Translations under genes and position numbers: made by a program
Source: Apiotrichum sp. Y4204
Taxonomy: Eukaryota; Basidiomycota; Tremellomycetes; Trichosporonales; Trichosporonaceae
NCBI GenBank assembly: GCA_025531455.1
Contig: JAMYHL010000081.1
Coordinates: 1-64,000 of the forward strand
Direction: 5' to 3'
DNA: 64,000 bases
The notes under the pieces: generated by a model
What the model was told of the DNA's origin: nothing
The model's database searches: none
The model's input: the letters and a program-made list of their open reading frames with translations, nothing else
Shown: piece by piece, positions 57,954 to 64,000 of the stretch
Position numbering within the stretch: position 1 is the first letter of the stretch
Layout of the letters: each line of letters begins with the position of its first letter

Positions 57954-59019
57954 CTAGTAGTCAAGGTCGGCTGCGGTCAGCACACGGTAATTTCTGCCAG
58001 ACTCACCCTCCTCCAGCTCCTTTGGCATCTTTGGCTCCTCGTCCTCGCCGTACTGCATCATGTTGTCAATGTGGCTAAGCACAGTGTTGATGCTGTCCTC
58101 GTCCTGCACGTCCAGAGGGAGGAAGGACACGATGTTCTGGTCCTCGATGAGGCTGACGACCGCGCGGTTGAGATTGTGGAACTTTTCGTTTGTCTGCGCA
58201 TTCACGTCGTCGAGAAGCAGCGCAGGGTCCGGGTCGAGGTAGCGGCCGATTTCGCGGCGGATGCGGCCCTTGTCGTCCTTGACGAGGTCCATCTTGCTCA
58301 TCAGACACAGCATCGGGATCCCGAGCGAGAGCATGCAGCTCATCGCGGAGAGGACGCCGGCAAAGAACTTTGCCTTGTCCTGCATGAACTGCGACTCGAG
58401 GAGGTAGACTGCCGATGTGCGGAAGTTAAGGCGCGTCTGGAGGAACTGGGAGAGCTGGGGAAGGAGCGGAATGTGTGTGTAGAGCTCAATCTGGCCGGGG
58501 CAGTCGATGATGAGGTACTCATCTTCGTAGTCGCCAAGCTCTTCCTCCAGCCAGTCAAGATTGTTGAGAAGGTATCTGGTGTCAATGTGGTGATGCAGGG
58601 CAGACTGGAGTGAGACGACAGGCATGGCACCGGCAGAAAGTAGTCACAGGGGAGGTGACATTTGGCTTCAGACAACAACCTGCACTCTTGACAGCAGCTG
58701 CAGTCATCGTCTGGCACATATCACACATGATCGGTGGTGCCATACCCAATGTCCAACCTCCCATCTATCGCCTTCTCACTCACTCAAAACAGTATATCAA
58801 CCCGCCGTTCGGCCCAAACTCAAGCTCCTCCATGACATCCTGCAGCGAGATAAGGTCGCGAATATCGAGTGCCGGCTTGTACTCAAAGTTCTCCGCCGCC
58901 GGATCGAGATTTACGAGGTGGACCTGCCGCCCGAGTGTCTGAGCGTGCGTGATCAATCCCGCACAAAACGTCGACTTGCCGGCCCCCGCGGGGCCCGTCA
59001 CGAGAACCGCGTAGCGCAT
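57954..59019 (-). CDS. GPN3: GPN-loop GTPase 3, 273 aa
   Basis: Works with GPN1 in nuclear import and assembly of RNA polymerase II. Exons: 58784-59019, 58007-58575 and 57954-57970. The P-loop GPAGAGKST follows [28 protein letters not shown] and the diagnostic GPN motif in [14 protein letters not shown] follow. The G3 region is [17 protein letters not shown] and the G4 region SKMDLVKDD. Splicing the 36-nt intron (57971-58006) yields the short acidic end ELEEADLDY. If it is retained, the frame stays open and the tail is 12 residues longer. The start is the conserved MRYAVLVTG. Confidence 0.94.
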
Positions 59020-59328
59020 GGTGTTGAGGTGCAAGGAGTGGTGCGAGTGGTGCAGTGGCGACTGTTGAGAACGACTTTGCACGCACAAAGACTTCTTCAT
59101 TTGCGCATCTCCGTCATCGTTGTCGAACAATCTGGCCAGCTTTCCCACGGTGGCTTTAGGAAGTTCGGACCTCGGACCACGCCGGCCACAGCGTACACGC
59201 CAGCCCGGATGACCCTCTTTGTGCGCTTGTGGTCCCTGCCGGATGCCGTCACGACGACAGAGTCGCGACCAGACGTTTTTTTCGCATTGCCAGCATTTGT
59301 TGTTTCTCTATCATTCACTACACACACA
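59020..59328. promoter_or_regulatory. Short bidirectional promoter, GPN3 / PGG-motif protein
   Basis: 309 bp between divergent start codons. A 22-bp block at 59294-59315 matches tRNA-like copy 2 (29624-29645) at 21 positions. Confidence 0.45.
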
Positions 59329-60585
59329 ATGTCCTCGACTCCGCAGAAAGAGTGCGTGTGCGGCGCGCGCACACCGAATGCTCACTACAGCCCCTTCACC
59401 TTCACCCCGATCCACCCGTTCGACATGGAGCAGCCCAAGTCCTGGTGCGTAGCGGCTTTCTGTGCTGACTGTTGCTGCTGTACTGACCCCGCAGGGCTGC
59501 GACCATCGGTGCGTGTTTTGGCAGCTGACTGTTTGGCTATCCTCCCCGCCTACTAGCTGCTGTCCGCTGGTTTCTATACATGGTACTGACAGACAACAGG
59601 GCAGCTTAACTGGGACAAGTGGGTGGTCTGTGCGAGGCAGGACTGACGCCAGCGACAAGATTGTGTTCTCGAAGCGCTCGCTGCTCGAGTTCCTCAAGTA
59701 GGTTTGCGCAGCCGGCGGCAACTGACCTCAGGTCGTGCCAGGTGACCGTCAACACGAACAACACGGAGATTGCAAAGCTGGTATGATTTGCGTGGAGCGC
59801 TGTCGCGTTCTGCTTAACACTTTGCATGCTGACACATTCTCCGTTGTGATCGCCTAAAGCCTAGTGAGTGCCATGAAGCATTGTGTTTCCCTTCATCTAA
59901 CCCCCAGAGTACGCCACTTTTGGTCACTTCTCGAAGGCCGCCACCGACGCCGCTGTCCGCGACCTTGTCGACGTATGTCTTGCCACCCGCGATGCCCTGA
60001 CCTTCCCTCTGACACACAGGCTGAGATCGCCGACCCTTCGCACGGTGATGAGGACCAGAGCAACGGTAACAGCGGCTCGCGCCCCTCGCGCAAGGTCGTC
60101 GACCCCCCGGGAGGCAAGCAGAGCCTGAACGTCTACGGCAACGAGTACCAGGAGGAGGACGCGCTCTCGCTCGCCCCCTGTCCCAGCGGCGACGGCTTTG
60201 ACGTCGATGTCGACCGCATGCAGCACATGAAGCTGCACGTCGATTCCGAGGTTGACGGCGGTGCCACCATCACGGACATTGACGACAAGGACAAGAAGGA
60301 CAAGGCGGCCCAGGCAGGCAAGGCCGACAAGGCGGACGCCAAGACCGACCGTGTCACCAACCCGCCGCCCAATTTCCGCCCTACCCGCAAGGTGCACCAG
60401 GCGCCCGGCGGCGCCACGTCGATTGGCGCGGCCTTCTTTGGTGGCTACGAGGACGAGACGGCCGAGGACCGCGAGGCCGCGCGTGCCCCGACCGGGGGCA
60501 AGAAGCCCGCGGGCCAGCAGGTGAGACAGCGCTGATCGCAGTGGGAGATGAAGCTGACAGGCAGTCGAGCGGTGGCCTCTGGTAG
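59329..60585 (+). CDS. PGG-motif protein (HN1/Jupiter-like repeats), 275 aa
   Basis: Exons: 59329-59444, 59495-59508 (14 nt), 59600-59618 (19 nt), 59653-59697, 59732-59780, 59910-59972, 60020-60520 and 60565-60585. The N-terminal part (ECVCGARTPNAHYSPFTFTP, then DKIVFSKRSLLEFLKSCQVT) is not recognised. The C-terminal part has two related motifs, RPSRKVVDPPGGKQSLNVYG and RPTRKVHQAPGGATSIGAAF, reminiscent of the R-x-PPGG-x-S-S/F-G motifs of HN1/Jupiter microtubule-associated proteins. It ends SSGGLW. The region between motifs is acidic with a Lys/Asp/Ala-rich stretch. The acceptor of exon 6 is ambiguous (59908, or 59910 in a CAGAG context). Family assignment is tentative. Confidence 0.65.
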
Positions 60586-61701
60586 ACGTATGTAGGGCCT
60601 GTAGAGTGCATTGATGCGACATGGTATCAAGGTTATTGCGAGACACGGTCGCCTACATGTGGAGTCGCGGTGTCTGTCGCGTATTGAGGACTTCTGACGT
60701 CGAGATTGACGCAACTAATACTCTAGTGCCCAAGACGCGACTACCGGGGTTAGCGCGAGGAGCCAGAGAATTCGGCTAGACCCGCAACCTGTACCTGTTC
60801 CCCAACGGGCAGCACCTGCCCAGGCATCCCGCGGTCAGCCACAGTTATCTGACGGATGAATACTGTACCTCTCTGGAATCACCATTTGGGCAGTGTAGAT
60901 AACCCATCGGTATTGTGTACAGTAACCTTGGGCGCGGACCACACACGGGGTAGGAGACTGTAGGCTGCGGCCCCATCTCGGATGAGGCTGCCTTTTGGCT
61001 CCAGATCTTAGCAAGCTGGTGATCTGGCGGGGACTTTGGCAAGTCGCGGTGTCCTTCGTTCTCCGACGAGAACTGTGCGTTGTGAGAACTGTGGGAGAAC
61101 GCAGGATGTGGACAAGCGGCCAGATGTAAAGGTAGAGATGCCACTATAGATCCCGGGGTAAACTCTGGTACGTGTAATTCTGGAGTGCGAATACCAGTAG
61201 AACCCCTGCCTCCAGTTTGATCTTGTGCACAATGTGCAAATGTGCCTGCTACACAGTCTAACACGGCCACAGGCCAGCCAGTCGACGAGCTCTCGAGGTG
61301 GTAAACCAGGGCCAGATCTCAGATCAGTAGAAGCACGCCCCAGCATCCGAGATCTGACCCGAGATCCACAAAGCTCACTGTTCACGCGTTTCCCACTGCA
61401 CCGCACCCACAAGTATAGGATAAGGTGTTCACTCGGCGGCTGTGCGTTTCACGATACATCGGTGCGTTTCAGCTGGCACCAGGAACGGTGAACAGGAAGG
61501 GTGAGAAGGTGGGGAGAATGTGTGTGTGTGGTCGACTTTGCACCGCAATACAATGCTTCTCGCTACGAGGTACGAGTTGGATCTGGCTGGGAAAGTAGCG
61601 GGGTAGGGCGCAGGCCATCAAGACTCGCGCAATGACGATGACTGGTGAGCAGGGACATATAAATACGAGCACAGAAACAGAGAAATCACCAGTATCCCAC
61701 G
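60586..61701. other. Intergenic stretch upstream of the aspartic protease
   Basis: About 1.1 kb without a recognised gene. It carries the promoter of the protease with a TATA box at 61659. Confidence 0.45.
61659..61666 (+). promoter_or_regulatory. TATA box of the aspartic protease gene
   Basis: Perfect TATAAATA 36 bp before the start codon, implying a very short leader. Most other genes in this window lack such a box, which fits regulated expression of a secreted enzyme. Confidence 0.6.
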
Positions 61702-63169
61702 ATGCTCGCGATGCTCGTCTCCACCCTCCTCGTCCTCGCGCTACCCGCGACGGCGAGCCCCACTCCTCGCGGGCTCGCGCGCCGCACCCCGGGCCGCCAA
61801 CCGCTCAGCCTCCCCATCACCCACCAGGCCGGACACGTCCTGGGCAAGCGTTCCGCCGAAAAGGAGCCCGTCGCTGCGCCGCTGCTCAACCCGTTCAACG
61901 ATATGCAGTACAAGGTCGAGCTGGCGCTTGGGTGAGTATACGCAGAGTCCATCGCCAGTGCTGAGTGCTGACCGCAGTTCTCCGCCGCAGCCCATGAACC
62001 TCATCCTCGACACCGGCTCGCCGACGCTGTGGGCCCTTGGGCCGGAGTGTAATACCACCGCGTGCGCGCCGACGCCGCGCTTCGACACAGCCAAGTCGAC
62101 GAGCTTCAAGCCGAGCGACGAAGGGGTGACGCTTAGGTACGGATCGGGGAGCATCACTGGCGTCTGGGCAGAGGACGTAGCAACTATCGGGCCCCTGTCC
62201 GTGCCGGTGGAGCTCGTCGTCGCCAACCACACCAACTTGGTCGCAGCCGGAAGCAATAGCGACATTCAGTTGCAAGGCATCCTGGGACTGAGCCGCCCTG
62301 TCAGGAGAAAGACATCCTCGGGGAGGGCGTGGCCCGAGCCCGCGTGGAAGCACATGCTGAAGGACGGCGAGTTCGAGAACCACGAGTTTGGGATCTACCT
62401 CGAGCGCGACGCGTTCCGTAACCACGGGAACGCCGCACGTATCCCTGGTGGAGAGTTTACTCTGGGGGGATACAACGAGGCACTCGTCGAGGGCGAATTC
62501 AACCGCCTCGACCTCGCAAAGGTCAACACGACGTACTGGACCGTCGGGATGGAGGGGTTTAGCGTTGGGGGAAAAAACGTCTCTGTCGGCGCGCAGAAAG
62601 TCACTGTGCTTGATACGGGCTCGAGCGCGTCGTTCGGCCCCGACGAGTTTGTCCGCGAACTGTACGGCAACCTTGCCGGTGCGCGCCGCCTGCTCATCAA
62701 CCGGCAGGTGTGGTACACGTTCCCGTGTGAATCGATCTACGGCCTCGACGTGCGGTTTGCGTTTAATGGCGTAGAGTACGCCGTGCATCCGAGCGACCTG
62801 GCAAACGACGCGCGCCCATTCAATATCCCCAACAGCGAGAGCTGCGTCGGATACTTTATTGCCGCGACGTTTGGCAGCCTCGTCGGCGACCCCGACCTCC
62901 ACTGGCTCCTCGGTGCCAACTTTCTCAAGAACGTGTATACCACGTACTCGGACGACCCACCGAGTGTCGGCATGGCGCACCTCGCAGAGGCGGCGAACAA
63001 GCGTGACCCGAAGTGGACGAGCGCCCCGCAGAACGGCACGGAGAGCGGAAACGCCACCACGACAGCGACTCCCAGCGCCACCGGTGTGCCAAACACCACG
63101 ACCGCTGCCGAGGAGACTCCCAGCGCCACCGGTGTGCCGAGCACCACGTCCGTGGGCCCCACAAAGTAA
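61702..63169 (+). CDS. Secreted pepsin-like aspartic protease (family A1), 473 aa
   Basis: Extracellular endopeptidase with acidic optimum expected for the family. Exons: 61702-61931 and 61978-63169. A signal peptide (MLAMLVSTLLVLALPATAS) is followed by a propeptide containing a possible KR processing site (VLGKRSAEK). Both catalytic motifs are intact: LILDTGSPTLW (Asp88) and VTVLDTGSSASF (Asp289). The flap region is LRYGSGSITGVW, and the C-terminal hydrophobic motif is HWLLGANFLKNVYTTYS. The tail is Thr/Ser-rich with a twice-repeated TPSATGVP unit and several N-glycosylation sequons. It has no terminal hydrophobic segment, so it is probably released and not GPI-anchored. Confidence 0.93.
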
Positions 63170-64000
63170 GAAGTAGAGTAACTCCAAAGACATTGATAGT
63201 ATAATTCAGGCTGTAATGCATGCCTAGAAGCCGTATCTGGGGTGAGGCGTTGTGGGGCGCGTGCGGCGCATTCCTCTGTTGAGATGATAAGACCACTCAT
63301 GTGGGTCGCAGACGTCTCAAGCGAGGCGGTGTGCGCCACGATAGAGATGGAGATACACATGATACAACTGTGCCGTTCCGAGAGCACACAAGTCTATATC
63401 GAGCCGGTTCGCTTCAAACTCAGAGACTGAAGGCCTCGGAATCACGGCAATGATGCGCCATGTGCGACCAGGTATGGTAAGCTTCGTACTTCGTATCCAG
63501 CGGGGCCTGCACCCGGCTAAAACGCAGTCTGTGCACAGTGCCCCCGCTGCTGCGAATACTTCCCCGCGTGTGAGAAACCCGTCCGTGTCCGATTTCGTGG
63601 GGCCTCTGTTACTCCTCGACGGGCTTTGAGGTGGCGACTGCGATATGAGCGGCCCCGTGTCGGCCAGTGCCGGTGGCAACTGTGATCGCGTAGAGGCCCC
63701 GCGCCGGCCCCACGGCATGCGCGGCGCACACCGCGACGTTGTAAAGCTTCATCGTCATACACCCACCCCCTCATGTCTGTGTGTCTCGTTGAGCGCGACC
63801 GGAACTTGGCAGACCATTATCAGAGCTATATTTAGATGACGTATCTTGTGTGGGTGGTGTGCCTCGTTGTACCTCTGCCACTTCCGTCACGCCTCGATAC
63901 GGAGCTCGACTGATGGATGCATCTCGTGGGCGGCGCCCAACTGCACATTTTGCGGAACAGAGTTGGCAGATACGCGATAGTCATGTCCCGACAATTTGTA
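63170..64000. other. Right end of the window, no gene recognised
   Basis: ORFs up to 133 codons are present on the minus strand (63317-63718), without family features or splice support. An exon of a gene lying mostly beyond the edge cannot be ruled out. Confidence 0.35.

Overview
The window reads as nuclear DNA of a GC-rich basidiomycete. The best guess is a Tremellomycete yeast of the Trichosporonales type, inferred from gene content and style only: dense intron-rich genes, strongly GC-biased third codon positions, very short introns (many 35-37 nt) with a CTNAC branch site almost touching the acceptor, and CT-rich leaders. No rRNA, tRNA gene, CRISPR, prokaryotic operon or virus was seen. 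About 25 protein genes are supported, nearly all by conserved families. I worked out exon structures by hand from splice signals and reading-frame continuity; every multi-exon model sums to a multiple of three.

Layout. 0-5 kb: the 3' end of an unrecognised gene (1-290), a long gene-free stretch, then a Ser/Pro-rich low-complexity protein. 6-14 kb: Hsp40 YDJ1 (minus), divergent from PP4 regulatory subunit 2 (plus), then an M13 zinc metallopeptidase (minus). 14.5-25 kb: MCM6 (plus), proteasome alpha-2 (minus), mitochondrial CoA carrier LEU5 (plus), SUMO E1 subunit UBA2 (minus). 25-28 kb: ribosome-biogenesis WD40 protein ERB1. 28.5-32 kb: a tandem array of three units. Each carries a tRNA-like (SINE-like) module, a pyrimidine tract and a small lineage-specific ORF; this is the most unusual region. 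32-35 kb: an SH3BGR/glutaredoxin-fold protein with an acidic tail, and a small unknown protein with an 821-nt first intron. 35-38 kb is gene-poor.

38-50 kb: a PST2/WrbA-type flavodoxin quinone reductase whose start codon is split by an intron, ELP2 divergent from a CCDC47-like ER protein, ATP7 divergent from a PABPN1/Pab2 homologue, RPN9 divergent from mitochondrial ribosomal protein uL10m. 50-60.6 kb: an unknown charged/Cys-containing protein, a CDC25-like rhodanese phosphatase made of micro-exons, a divergent septin-type GTPase, TVP15, GPN3 and a PGG-motif protein. 61.7-63.2 kb: a secreted aspartic protease.

How the genes relate: they are mostly housekeeping and not a functional cluster. 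Protein quality control and turnover recur (YDJ1, alpha-2, RPN9, UBA2), and two genes feed the translation machinery (ERB1, uL10m). ELP2 belongs to the tRNA-modifying Elongator. Several pairs share short divergent promoters: ELP2/CCDC47, RPN9/uL10m, GPN3/PGG protein, ATP7/PAB2. The main interest is unusual gene structure: 5-22 nt coding exons, a CaaX prenylation box carried on a 5-nt last exon, in-frame stop-free 36-nt introns, and branch sites 5-9 nt from the acceptor.
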